Source: Saprospiraceae bacterium (GTDB lineage Bacteria > Bacteroidota > Bacteroidia > Chitinophagales > Saprospiraceae). From it: 64,000 nucleotides of DNA. Numbering within the stretch: the stretch's first letter is position 1; each line of letters opens with the position of its first letter. A model generated the notes under the pieces. The model made no database searches, had not been told where the DNA came from, and saw only the letters and a list, made by a program, of their open reading frames with translations. The stretch covers positions 89,262-153,261 of the forward strand of contig JANQPA010000076.1 in assembly GCA_028285545.1 (NCBI GenBank). Direction: 5' to 3'. Shown here piece after piece: positions 8,341-17,497 of this stretch. The translations under genes were made by a program, and so were the position numbers.

Positions 8341-8369
8341 CACATGATAACGTGAACACTTGAACACGT
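8341..8369. repeat. 8-bp word repeat after tex
   Basis: gaacactt (8354-8361) and gaacacgt (8362-8369) are adjacent octamers flanked by ataacgt and ttaaac. On tex's coding strand this is a G/T-rich word directly after the stop. The same vocabulary (aagtgttc, acgttatc, gtttacgt) reappears at 63701-63738 and in the array at 63907-64000. The rest of the gap 8068-8340 shows nothing I can name. Confidence 0.65.
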
Positions 8370-10499
8370 TTAAACATCCTTCATAGACAACTGCACCCTC
8401 TTCCGTTGCAAATCAATACTCATCACCCGAACGGTCACTTCTTGATTAAGACTCACTACTTCAGAGGGGCTTTTAATAAATCTGTTGGCCATTTGGGAGA
8501 TATGGACCAGGCCACTTTCTTTTATCCCAATATCTACGAATGCCCCAAAATTAGTGACATTGTTTACAATACCATTTAGGACCATGCCTTCTTTTAGATC
8601 TTCAATACTGCTAATTTCTTTACTGAATTCCACTGCTTTAGCGCTTCCTCTTGGATCCAAGCCTGGTTTTGCCAATTCTTTCATAATATCATTCAGGGTA
8701 GGGAGACCAATCGTATCAGAAGTATAAGCTCTTAAGTTGACCTGTTTACGGAGGTTGGCATCTTGGATCAGATCCGAAATGCTGCAATTTAGATCTTTGG
8801 CCATTTTTTCAACAATGTGGTAAGATTCGGGGTGGACTGCTGTATTGTCAAGTGGATGTTTGGCATCCCGGATTCTGAGAAACCCTGCACATTGTTCAAA
8901 GGCTTTAGCCCCCATTCTTGGTACTTTGCTGAGTTCTTTCCTAGACTTGAAACTGCCATTATCCGCCCTGTAATTTACGATGTTTTGAGCCAGGGTAGGT
9001 CCAAGACCTGAGACATAAGTCAAGAGGTGTTTACTAGCTGTATTTAGGTTAATCCCCACTGAATTAACACAACTTTCAACTACTTGATCCAGACTTTCCT
9101 TTAATTTGGGCTGATTGACATCGTGTTGATATTGACCTACTCCAATGGATTTTGGATCTATTTTAACCAATTCAGCCAATGGATCCATAAGCCGACGAGC
9201 AATTGACACCGCCCCTCGAACTGTAACATCATGGTCAGGAAACTCCTCCCTGGCAATATCAGAGGCAGAATATATGGAAGCACCACTTTCATTTACCAAA
9301 AATACTTCAACCGGATTATGGAAAGACAAGGAGCGACAAAAAGCCATCGTCTCCCTACTGGCCGTTCCATTACCAACTGCAATGGCATCAATATTCATGG
9401 TAATAGCAATATGTTCAATCGTTTTCTTGGCCTCCAAAGTGCGAGACTGGGGAGGGTGAGGAAAAATGGTAGTGTTTTGTAATAAATTTCCACTTTCATC
9501 CAAAACCACAACTTTGCAGCCTGTACGAAATCCTGGGTCGAGGCCAATGACCCGTTTTTGCCCCAGGGGAGGGGAGAGGAGTAACTGACGTAGGTTTTGA
9601 GTAAATACTACAATAGCCTCTTCATCAGCCTTATCCTTGGACAGGTTTCTAAATTCTGTTTCTATGGAAGGAGCCAATAAACGTTTATAACCATCTTCCA
9701 GTGCCATTTTGACCTGCTCACTGGATTCACCATAACCTCTAACAAACTTTTGCTCTAATCTGTAAACTGTATTCTCATCATCGGGGCTGATCAATACCCT
9801 CAAAAAACCCTCTTCTTCACCTCTTCGGATAGCCAATAAACGATGAGAAGGACATTTTTTTAGGGATTCCTCAAAATCAAAATAATCTCTGTATTTGGCA
9901 CCTTCCTGGTCTTTTCCACGTGCTACTTTTGACCGGATGGTAGCTTCTCTACGGAATGCCTGTCTAACCAGGTTTCGAGCCTTTTCATCTTCATTGATTT
10001 GTTCTGCGATGATGTCGCGGGCTCCCTGGAGGGCATCTTCAATGCTTGGCACTTCATCGCTTAAATAAGCCTGAGCAAGCTTTTCTACCTGGTCATTATC
10101 ATATTGTTTGAAGATTTGTTTTGCTAAAGGCTCCAATCCTTTTTCTTTAGCTTTAGAAGCTCGTGTTGCTCTTTTACGTTTATAAGGAAGATAAATGTCC
10201 TCTAGCTCAGTCATATTAAAAGTACTTTCAATCCGGGACCTAAGTTCATCCGTCAGTTTGCCTTGTTCTTCTATGGATTGGAGAATACTTTCTTTCCTTT
10301 TTTGGAGGTCCTGCAGTTTTTTCCATTCTCGTTGAATATCTGCAATCTGAACCTCATCCAGTGAACCAGTAACTTCCTTGCGATATCTGGCAATAAATGG
10401 AATGGTGGCGCCTTCCTCCAAAAGATTGAGGGTACTCCTCACACTTTTTTCAGAAATATTGAGTTGAGTAACAATTAATTGAAGGAATTTGGGATTCAT
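8370..10499 (-). CDS. tex: Tex-family RNA-binding transcription accessory protein
   Basis: 709 residues from the ATG at 10499; the frame is open to 10559, but MNPKFLQLIVTQL is the natural N-terminus. Domain order fits Tex: an N-terminal helical domain, a YqgF/RNase H-like core (VIGLDPGFRTGCKVVVLDESG, about residues 320-340), helix-hairpin-helix segments (TASKHLLTYVSGLGPTLAQ and RKELSKVPRMGAKAFEQCAG, about 475-545) and a C-terminal S1 domain (about 635-705) with GMVLNGIVNNVTNFGAFVDI. Tex binds nucleic acid and is a broadly conserved, poorly understood transcription or RNA-turnover factor. Cytoplasmic. C-rich words precede the start on its strand; octamer words follow the stop. Confidence 0.93.
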   Translation of the reverse strand: MNPKFLQLIVTQLNISEKSVRSTLNLLEEGATIPFIARYRKEVTGSLDEVQIADIQREWKKLQDLQKRKESILQSIEEQGKLTDELRSRIESTFNMTELEDIYLPYKRKRATRASKAKEKGLEPLAKQIFKQYDNDQVEKLAQAYLSDEVPSIEDALQGARDIIAEQINEDEKARNLVRQAFRREATIRSKVARGKDQEGAKYRDYFDFEESLKKCPSHRLLAIRRGEEEGFLRVLISPDDENTVYRLEQKFVRGYGESSEQVKMALEDGYKRLLAPSIETEFRNLSKDKADEEAIVVFTQNLRQLLLSPPLGQKRVIGLDPGFRTGCKVVVLDESGNLLQNTTIFPHPPQSRTLEAKKTIEHIAITMNIDAIAVGNGTASRETMAFCRSLSFHNPVEVFLVNESGASIYSASDIAREEFPDHDVTVRGAVSIARRLMDPLAELVKIDPKSIGVGQYQHDVNQPKLKESLDQVVESCVNSVGINLNTASKHLLTYVSGLGPTLAQNIVNYRADNGSFKSRKELSKVPRMGAKAFEQCAGFLRIRDAKHPLDNTAVHPESYHIVEKMAKDLNCSISDLIQDANLRKQVNLRAYTSDTIGLPTLNDIMKELAKPGLDPRGSAKAVEFSKEISSIEDLKEGMVLNGIVNNVTNFGAFVDIGIKESGLVHISQMANRFIKSPSEVVSLNQEVTVRVMSIDLQRKRVQLSMKDV

Positions 10500-10625
10500 A
10501 TACCTGTTTTTAAGTAATTGTAAGCCTCTATTCTTTATTTTATTAGAATTAGCTTGCAAATGTAAAAAAGCCGGACTTAATTTAGGGTATAATGTAGAAA
10601 GTAAAAAGTAGAAAGACTTTTAGAA

Positions 10626-10653
10626 GGTGGAAGGTGGAAGGTGGAAGGTGGAA
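10626..10653. repeat. four exact copies of ggtggaa
   Basis: A 7-bp unit repeated four times without change, in the gap between divergent tex and the metalloprotease. Looser gtagaaag variants lie just upstream from about 10590. On tex's coding strand it is a C-rich word before the start. Confidence 0.85.
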
Positions 10654-10677
10654 TTTAGAATAATTATTTTATAGCCC

Positions 10678-12849
10678 ATGAATAAACTTAGTATTACAGT
10701 ATTATTGTCTCTTTTTATCATTTCTGTTTGGACCTCTACCAAGGCTCAATCAAGTTATTGGAAAAAGAAAATTATTGGAGACCAAATTCTCTACCAATTA
10801 GATGAAGGGCTGTTTAAGAATGAACTAAGATTTGCTCCTGCTGAAACAGATCTCAAAACCATCGAGGATGGCTTCTTAATTGAACTTCCTTCCATCTCTG
10901 GCCAGATGGAGCCTTTTCGAGTATATGAAACCCCAATTTTTGGAAAAACTGCTGATTCTTCTCTTATTATATTCAAGACTTACACTGGAGTAGGGGATCG
11001 CAATTCAAATCTTAAGTTAAAACTAGAAGTGAGTCCTTATCGGATAAGTGGCTATATTCTTGATGGAAAATCTACTACCTGGATATTAAATTCAACAAGT
11101 GACTTTCTTTATTCTGTTGAGAAAAAACAGCAAACCCTACAGGATAAACTATGTATTTCTCCTGAAAGTTATTCCTCAATTACTGTTCAAAAAAATAAAT
11201 CCAATTTTGCTGGTGAATTGTACATTTACCGCCTGGCCTTAACAGCAAGTGGAGAATACACTCAATTTTGGGGAGATTTTAATTCCACTCTGGCTGCCCT
11301 GGTCAGTACTGTCAATAGGATGAATGCCATCCTGGAGCGAGATTTAGCCATTCGATTTCAGTTGATTGATGATATTAAGTTTACCATTTTTGATGATCCT
11401 CTTAATGACCCTTTTGAATTGAATGGCAATCAAAATGTACAAAACCAGCAATTTTTAGATCGAAATGTGGGAAGTAATAATTACGATATCGGTCATCTGC
11501 TAATGATAGACGATGTGGCAAGTGGATTTGGTGCAATAGGCAGTGTGTGCTTAGATGGGCAGAAGGGAAGTGGTTTTTCTATCCTGCCAGACCCATCGGA
11601 TGACCATTTTATCATTGACTTCCTAATTCATGAACTAGGACACCAGCTGGGAGGCAATCATACCTTTAGTCATTGTGGAAATATTGGGGGGGGACCCATT
11701 CCTGTTGAGCCTGGCAGTGGTTCTACTGTAATGGCCTATGGCGGATTACCCTTTTGTGAAGAGGATAATTTTGTTAATAATTCAGATGATTATTTCCATA
11801 GTAAAAGTATTGAGGAGATATATAATTATACTAGAAACAATGCCGGAAATGCATGTCCAACCATCATTAACTTCCCGAATAGTAAACCTGAAATTAAATT
11901 GAGCGATCAAATTTATGTTATTCCTGCTTTTACCCCTTTCGAATTATCTCCGATGGAGGTAAAGGATGCGGATGGAGATACCTTGAGTTTTTCCTGGGAG
12001 CAGGTAGACCAGGAAGTCCAACTTCCTTTAGGGCAAATAGTAGAAGGTAGCCCATTATTTCGATCACGTCCTCCTGTAGCTTTTTCTACTAGGGCATTTC
12101 CTACTCTGTATGATTTAATAGAGAACAAATCTCAGCCGGAAGAAAAGCTTCCTGATTTTTCAGGGGCATTAAAATTTCGATTAACCGTCAGGGATAATCA
12201 TTTTAGGGGCGGAGGAATTAGTTGGGAAGAAATTGAATTGGAGGTAACGGATCAAGCAGGACCATTTCGGGTCATTTCCCTTAGTGAGCCTGAAACCTGG
12301 GCTTTAGGATCTACTCAAACCATTAGTTGGGAGGTAGCCAATACTAATCAAGCGCCGGTAGGAATACAGCATGTTGATATTTATTTTATGCTGGATAGCA
12401 TGGGGAATGAAAATGTTTTACTGGCAGAATCAATTCCTAATACGGGCGAAGCAATCGTTCAAATACCAGATAATCTGCCAACAGGTAAAGCCTATTTAAA
12501 AATCAAGGGGCACAATTCGATATTTTTTGATTTAAGTGATGCACAGGTTACTTTGGATAGAAATACTTTCAGTAAAGAGGAAGTTGTTGAGGCAAAAAAA
12601 ATAGAAATCTTTCCTAATCCCCTCAATCATCAATTTTATATTAAAAAATTAGGAAATGGATTCATTGGCAAAACCCAATTAAAATTGCTAGATCTGTTAG
12701 GAAGAGAACGCTGGAGCACAGAATTTTGGATGGACTCCAACCTGCAGAGTTTCGAATTACCAGAATCAATTGGATCAGGAATATATTATTTGAGCATAGT
12801 CTTTTCAGACCAAACCTGGACTCAAAATAAACTGATGGTTATTAGATGA
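10678..12849 (+). CDS. secreted M12-type zinc metalloprotease with T9SS sorting domain
   Basis: 723 residues. A signal peptide (residues 1-24, ending TKAQ) is followed by a propeptide-like region and a reprolysin-type catalytic domain. The zinc motif HELGHQLGGNH (HExxHxxGxxH, first His residue 318) and the downstream Met-turn candidate VMAYGG identify a metzincin. Cys residues around the active site (FSHCGNIGG, LPFCEEDN) may form disulfides. After it come one or two Ig/FN3-like beta domains (about 400-620). A C-terminal T9SS sorting domain (KIEIFPNPLNHQFYIKKL...GSGIYYLSI) begins about residue 640. Predicted to cross the outer membrane by type IX secretion and degrade extracellular protein. 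Confidence 0.9.
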   Translation: MNKLSITVLLSLFIISVWTSTKAQSSYWKKKIIGDQILYQLDEGLFKNELRFAPAETDLKTIEDGFLIELPSISGQMEPFRVYETPIFGKTADSSLIIFKTYTGVGDRNSNLKLKLEVSPYRISGYILDGKSTTWILNSTSDFLYSVEKKQQTLQDKLCISPESYSSITVQKNKSNFAGELYIYRLALTASGEYTQFWGDFNSTLAALVSTVNRMNAILERDLAIRFQLIDDIKFTIFDDPLNDPFELNGNQNVQNQQFLDRNVGSNNYDIGHLLMIDDVASGFGAIGSVCLDGQKGSGFSILPDPSDDHFIIDFLIHELGHQLGGNHTFSHCGNIGGGPIPVEPGSGSTVMAYGGLPFCEEDNFVNNSDDYFHSKSIEEIYNYTRNNAGNACPTIINFPNSKPEIKLSDQIYVIPAFTPFELSPMEVKDADGDTLSFSWEQVDQEVQLPLGQIVEGSPLFRSRPPVAFSTRAFPTLYDLIENKSQPEEKLPDFSGALKFRLTVRDNHFRGGGISWEEIELEVTDQAGPFRVISLSEPETWALGSTQTISWEVANTNQAPVGIQHVDIYFMLDSMGNENVLLAESIPNTGEAIVQIPDNLPTGKAYLKIKGHNSIFFDLSDAQVTLDRNTFSKEEVVEAKKIEIFPNPLNHQFYIKKLGNGFIGKTQLKLLDLLGRERWSTEFWMDSNLQSFELPESIGSGIYYLSIVFSDQTWTQNKLMVIR

Positions 12850-12901
12850 CAACAATATCTAAAAGGTAAATTCAACTGAGGCTAAAATTCTTTTTAATGA
12901 A

Positions 12902-15325
12902 TTACAATTTTCCCTTCAACCGCCAAGGTACTGCCTCATACATCATATTGTAAATACCCTCAAATACATCTTCCGGATTTGGTTTACTGAAATAATCTCC
13001 ATCGGAGCCATAAGGTGGACGATGTGATTTGGCGGTGAGGGTTAATGGAGTGCTGTCCAAAAATTGATAGCCCCCTTGTTTTTCTAGAACCTCCTGCATC
13101 ATAAAAGCAGTAGCTCCACCAGGAACATCTTCATCAAGAAAAACGATCCGATTTGTCTTTTTTAGAGATTCTACAATACGGTGCTCCAGGTCAAATGGCA
13201 ATAAGGATTGAACATCAATCAATTCAACAGAAATACCTGCCTTTTCGAGTAGTTTGATTCCTGACATGGCTACACGTACACAGGAACCATAAGTGACAAG
13301 TGTAACATCAGTTCCCTCCTGAAGGACTTCAGGAACCCCTAATGGAACGGTATATTCACCTATATTGGACGGTAGATCTTCCTTCAGTCGATAACCATTC
13401 AGGCATTCAATAATTAAAGCTGGGTCATCTGATTGAAGCATGGTATTATAAAAACCGGCCGCCTGCGTCATATTTCTTGGCACCAGCACATACATTCCTC
13501 TTAAAGAATTAATGATCATACCCAGTGGAGAACCGGCATGCCAGATCCCTTCCAGACGGTGGCCTCTAGTACGTATGATGACGGGTGCGGCTTGAATGCC
13601 ATTAGAACGATATCGCAAGGTGGCCACATCATCAGAAAGTGGTTCCAAGCCATAAATTAAATAGTCAAGGTATTGGATTTCGGCAATTGGACGCATACCA
13701 CGCATGGCCATACCTAATGCCTGGCCCATGATGGTCCACTCACGGATACCCGTGTCAAAAATTCGTTCTTTACCATATTTTTTTTGCAATCCTGCAAAAC
13801 CCTGGTTTACATCTCCAATTTTGCCGACATCCTCTCCAAAGGCAAAGATGGCTGGATCTTTTTCAAAAGCCTTATCAAAAAATGTATTTAGGATTTCGAA
13901 GCCATTCTTATTTGGAATCCGTTCATCGACATAATCGTATTCTGGTCTGATTACGGGTACATTAAGTGCACTTTTAGGACTTTGGCTATATAAATGAGTA
14001 TGATATCGTTTTTCGGCAAGCTCATTTTCTTTTGTAAGCCATTCCTGAATTAATGCCTTAGCGGGAAGGTCCGAATCGATCAGATTGTAGTACATTCTTC
14101 GGGCGTTCTTAACCAAATCCGCAATTAGTGGGTTAAGAAGCCGGTCAAGTTCTCTTCTAACAGGGTTAATATCTGAATTACTTGGAAGATCCTCGTAAAT
14201 GGCTTTTAATTCTTTCATTTTGGCCAGCGTTGGATCATTATAGGCTTTCCAGGCCTCTTCCTTGCATTCCTTTACAAAAGCTTTGGCTTGTTTTCTGATG
14301 TTTTTAGTCTCTTCTTCAGTTGAAATGCCCTCTTTGATTATCCATTCTTCCATTTTCAGGATACAATCGAACTCTTTTTCCCATTTTAGTCTTTCTTTAC
14401 TCTTATATCTTTCATGGGACCCAGAGGTAGAATGCCCTTGAGGTTGAGTCATTTCCGTAACGTGAATGAGCACTGGAATATGCTGTGTGCGAGCAGTATG
14501 AATGGCCTGGCGATAGGTTTCAATCAGGGCCGTATAATCCCATCCATTAACTTCAAAAATATGTAGCCCATTTTCATCTTCAGTGGCTTCGAAGCCACTT
14601 AAGACCTTAGAGATACTTTCTTTAGTAGTTTGATATTTTTTAGGTACAGAGATGCCATAGCCATCGTCCCAAACAGAAATGGCAAGAGGAACCTGCAATA
14701 CTCCAGCTGCATTAACGGTTTCCCAGAAAATCCCTTCAGAAGTAGAAGCATCGCCAATGGTGCAAAAGCACACTTCATTCCCATTATTTGAGAAGGGAGT
14801 ATCATTATTTAATGCCTGACTTTCTCTGTATTTTTTTGAGGCAAATGCAAGACCGAGGGCACGAGCCATTTGTCCTCCGGTACAAGAAATATCAGATGAG
14901 ACATTTAGTAAGTCCTTATGTGCGGTCCATTCTCCGTTGGATTCTATTAGTGGAGTGGCAAAATGATTATTCATTTGCCGACCCCCAGAAAAGGGGTCAT
15001 TATCTGTATCGGCATAAAGTTGGGCAAAAAATTCTTGAATAGAAGATAAGCCCAGAGCAAACATGATGGTTTGGTCTCGATAATATCCGGAGCGGAAATC
15101 ACCTGGTTTGAAAAATTTGGCTAAAACCAATTGGGCCAGCTCTTTACCATCACCAATAATGCCGAATTTGGCTTTTCCTGTTAATACCTCTTTTCTTGCC
15201 AGGAGACTAGCTTCCCTGCTGATACAACAGATTTCATAATCTTTTAGGATGGTCTCTTTATTTAAGTCTAAAGATGTAATGTTCATCGGGTTTGTGGTAT
15301 CATTTTCGATTGAATTTTCTAACAT
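12902..15325 (-). CDS. 2-oxoacid dehydrogenase E1, fused alpha and beta subunits
   Basis: 807 residues. The N-terminal half is the E1 alpha thiamine-diphosphate domain, with CTIGDASTSEGIFWETVNAA followed by SVWDDGYGIS (about residues 195-230). The C-terminal half is E1 beta: a transketolase pyrimidine domain (AFGEDVGKIGDVNQGF, about 495) and a transketolase C domain (VTYGSCVRVAMSGI, EDVPGGA). This single-chain form is common in Bacteroidota and is usually annotated as branched-chain 2-oxoisovalerate or general 2-oxoacid dehydrogenase E1. It decarboxylates the 2-oxoacid and hands the acyl group to E2 lipoate. No E2 or E3 gene lies in the window. Start ATG 15325; an internal M14 also exists. 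I cannot decide between branched-chain acids and pyruvate. Confidence 0.9.
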   Translation of the reverse strand: MLENSIENDTTNPMNITSLDLNKETILKDYEICCISREASLLARKEVLTGKAKFGIIGDGKELAQLVLAKFFKPGDFRSGYYRDQTIMFALGLSSIQEFFAQLYADTDNDPFSGGRQMNNHFATPLIESNGEWTAHKDLLNVSSDISCTGGQMARALGLAFASKKYRESQALNNDTPFSNNGNEVCFCTIGDASTSEGIFWETVNAAGVLQVPLAISVWDDGYGISVPKKYQTTKESISKVLSGFEATEDENGLHIFEVNGWDYTALIETYRQAIHTARTQHIPVLIHVTEMTQPQGHSTSGSHERYKSKERLKWEKEFDCILKMEEWIIKEGISTEEETKNIRKQAKAFVKECKEEAWKAYNDPTLAKMKELKAIYEDLPSNSDINPVRRELDRLLNPLIADLVKNARRMYYNLIDSDLPAKALIQEWLTKENELAEKRYHTHLYSQSPKSALNVPVIRPEYDYVDERIPNKNGFEILNTFFDKAFEKDPAIFAFGEDVGKIGDVNQGFAGLQKKYGKERIFDTGIREWTIMGQALGMAMRGMRPIAEIQYLDYLIYGLEPLSDDVATLRYRSNGIQAAPVIIRTRGHRLEGIWHAGSPLGMIINSLRGMYVLVPRNMTQAAGFYNTMLQSDDPALIIECLNGYRLKEDLPSNIGEYTVPLGVPEVLQEGTDVTLVTYGSCVRVAMSGIKLLEKAGISVELIDVQSLLPFDLEHRIVESLKKTNRIVFLDEDVPGGATAFMMQEVLEKQGGYQFLDSTPLTLTAKSHRPPYGSDGDYFSKPNPEDVFEGIYNMMYEAVPWRLKGKL

Positions 15326-15662
15326 AAGTCATAAAATTTAATCTCGTTAATCGTGGAAAGGATCATTAGAAAGAACATTTGTAATCCCTCTTATTCGTTT
15401 GGGAAAATTGATTGGCTTAGTGCAAAAATATAAAAAAAAAGACAATCTTCTTTACAATAATTACAATACTAAGGGCGTATTGTTTGCAATTATATTAATA
15501 AGTAGTGCGATTAGTAAATTAGGTAACAAATCTTATTTTTTGATTTTAAACCTTACCTTATAATTCATTTTACAAAGCCTTATTTTTAAGCTACTGAATT
15601 TGGATTAACGTTGTATTAACGATTTCGCTCAAATAAAACTTTTTTTTTGCTTGTTTTTCGGC

Positions 15663-15670
15663 TACTTTTG
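15663..15670 (+). promoter_or_regulatory. -7 box TACTTTTG
   Basis: Exact TAnnTTTG match 38 bp before the ATG at 15708, preceded by a T-run with TTTG at 15646-15649. That spacing (13 nt) is shorter than the usual 17-23, so the -33 element is doubtful. It accounts for part of the otherwise gene-free gap 15326-15707, which is AT-rich and shows nothing else. Confidence 0.55.
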
Positions 15671-15707
15671 TATTAATCAAATTAACGATCACAAAAATCT
15701 ATCCAAA

Positions 15708-16196
15708 ATGAAAAAAATATTCTCTGTATTAGTACTTTGTATGGTCATCGTTGCGACTTCCTTCGCTCAGGCTAAAGATGTAAAAACTGAGACAAAGGCC
15801 GTCAAGGTTACTGAGCAAGTTCAAGGCCCTCAGATTACTTTTCAGGATAAAACCATTGATTATGGTGTTGTTGCACAAGAATCTGATCCATATAGAACTT
15901 TTAAATTTGAAAACACCGGAAACGAACCTCTTGTAATCACCAATGCAAAAGGTAGCTGTGGATGTACCGTTCCTCAGTATTCTAAAGACCCAATTGGACC
16001 TGGAGAGACAGGTGAAATTAAGGTGCGTTACGACACTAAGCGCTTAGGTAAATTTATCAAAACAGTAACCCTAACTACTAATCAAGGGGAAGAAAAAGTT
16101 GTGCTAACTATTAAAGGTGAAGTAAAGAAAAAACCAGCTGAATCAGAAGGCATTCCTTCTAAAGCTAATTCCTTTAACAACAATAATAACAACTAG
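15708..16196 (+). CDS. DUF1573 secreted protein
   Basis: 162 residues from the ATG at 15708; the frame opens earlier at 15651, but MKKIFSVLVLCMVIVATSFAQ is a clear signal peptide. The mature part is a single DUF1573 domain, an HYDIN/ASPM-SPD2-like Ig fold: ITFQDKTIDYGVVAQESDP, FKFENTGNEPLVITNAKGSCGCTVPQY (the SCGC hallmark, about residues 84-87 of the short form) and VRYDTKRLGKFIKTVTLTTN. The C-terminus is an Asn run. Very common in Bacteroidota in many copies, periplasmic or surface; function not established. Strong promoter in front and a strong terminator behind, so monocistronic and possibly highly expressed. Confidence 0.88.
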   Translation: MKKIFSVLVLCMVIVATSFAQAKDVKTETKAVKVTEQVQGPQITFQDKTIDYGVVAQESDPYRTFKFENTGNEPLVITNAKGSCGCTVPQYSKDPIGPGETGEIKVRYDTKRLGKFIKTVTLTTNQGEEKVVLTIKGEVKKKPAESEGIPSKANSFNNNNNN

Positions 16197-16221
16197 GTTT
16201 ATTTTAAATAAATAAAAAAAA

Positions 16222-16246
16222 AGTATGTAATCTTTTATTACGTACT
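16222..16246 (+). terminator. hairpin after the DUF1573 gene
   Basis: agtatgtaat pairs with attacgtact (one mismatch) over a 5-nt loop, about 25 bp after the stop. It may act together with the stronger hairpin at 16260. Confidence 0.4.
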
Positions 16247-16259
16247 CATTTGAGACTTT

Positions 16260-16299
16260 AACAAAAAAGCATTTTGGATTTCCAAAATGCTTTTTTGTT
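16260..16299 (+). terminator. strong intrinsic terminator
   Basis: Perfect inverted repeat with 19-bp arms (aacaaaaaagcattttgga / its complement) and almost no loop. The 3' arm ends in a T6 run followed by GTT. The A-run on the other side makes it usable on both strands. Confidence 0.85.
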
Positions 16300-16392
16300 C
16301 TATGTGCTTCTTACTATTCTAATAAGGTTTATAAGCACTTACTTTGAAAAGGACAGCAGATTTTTACTTATTTTTTAAAAAAAACGCTTCGG

Positions 16393-16425
16393 ATCAAAAA
16401 AAACCCTTGCTTTTTTAAGCAAGGG
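16393..16425 (-). terminator. intrinsic terminator on the minus strand
   Basis: CCCTTGCTT-tttt-AAGCAAGGG (16404-16425) preceded on the + strand by eight A. Read on the minus strand it is a 9-bp GC-containing stem followed by U8, a textbook terminator. No minus-strand reading frame lies upstream of it (16426-16703), so it suggests an unannotated minus-strand RNA there. Confidence 0.65.
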
Positions 16426-16703
16426 CATCTAACCCAAACAAATAAACACAAAAACTACTTTTAAGAATTAGTACAAGTATAATACCTTTTCAGCAATAAG
16501 ACAATTATTTGCATATTATTTAAATGTGAAAAATCGAACAATCTCCTTATTTTCCAGTTTATTTAAAGAATTATTTAATTCTTGTTTTTTGGGGTATTAA
16601 ATACTGTTTTTAACAAAGCAAATACTTAGTTTTTTAAGACTTGCCTCTACTTTAATTTAATTAACTGACTAATCATTAGAACAACAAGTAAGATTTTTAC
16701 CAT

Positions 16704-17465
16704 ATGCTAATATTATTGTCTCCTTCCAAAACTTTAGATTTTTCTGAACCCGAATATCAAAACTATAGCTCACCGGGATTTCAAAAAGAAAGCCAAACCC
16801 TAATTAATATTCTTAAAAGAAAGAAAGTAAAAGATTTGAAATCTTTAATGAGCATTAGCGATAATCTGGCTGTACTAAATGCTCAGCGGTATCAATCTTT
16901 CGAATTACCCTTCACTCCTGAAAATGCCAAGCAAGCAGTTCTGGCTTTTAAAGGAGACGTTTATACCGGATTAGAAGTCGAAACATTAGATAAAGAAGAT
17001 CTTGATTTTGCTCAAAATCATATAAGAATTTTGTCTGGTTTATATGGCTTGCTGAAGCCGATGGATCTTATTCAACCTTATCGTTTGGAAATGGGGACTC
17101 CATTGAAAAATAGGAGAGGGAAAAATTTGTACGATTTCTGGGGAGAGAAAATAACCAAATATCTGAATGCTGAACTTCAACATTTAGAAGATAAAACAGT
17201 AATTAATCTGGCTTCAAAAGAATATTTCAAAGCAGTACGCCCCCCCAAGCTAAAAGGGCGTTTGTTAACCATAGGATTTAAAGAATACCGTGGCGATTCT
17301 TATAAGGTGATTTCGTTTAATGCAAAAAAAGCACGTGGCCTGATGAGTCGGTATATTATTCAGAATAGAATAGAGGATATCGAACAAATAAAATCTTTTG
17401 ACTGGGAGGATTATTTCTTTAACGAGGACTTGTCTACCGAAAATGAATGGCTGTTTACCAAATAA
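16704..17465 (+). CDS. yaaA: peroxide stress protein YaaA (UPF0246)
   Basis: 253 residues, the usual family length (about 255). N-terminal MLILLSPSKTLDF, central LSGLYGLLKPMDLIQPYRLEMG (about residues 112-133) and the C-terminal KKARGLMSRYIIQNRI motif are diagnostic of the YaaA family. In E. coli the protein lowers intracellular free iron and protects against H2O2; it binds DNA. Cytoplasmic. Stand-alone + gene; the next gene is convergent 32 bp away with no terminator visible between them. Confidence 0.93.
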   Translation: MLILLSPSKTLDFSEPEYQNYSSPGFQKESQTLINILKRKKVKDLKSLMSISDNLAVLNAQRYQSFELPFTPENAKQAVLAFKGDVYTGLEVETLDKEDLDFAQNHIRILSGLYGLLKPMDLIQPYRLEMGTPLKNRRGKNLYDFWGEKITKYLNAELQHLEDKTVINLASKEYFKAVRPPKLKGRLLTIGFKEYRGDSYKVISFNAKKARGLMSRYIIQNRIEDIEQIKSFDWEDYFFNEDLSTENEWLFTK

Positions 17466-17497
17466 GGTATTTGAAGGTTTTTATTAATAAATTGAGA

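Noticed and set aside
14680..14790. DD instead of NN/DN in the thiamine-diphosphate motif of E1
   Set aside because: As far as I recall, the WDDGYGIS form is normal in the fused E1 proteins of this phylum, so not a defect.
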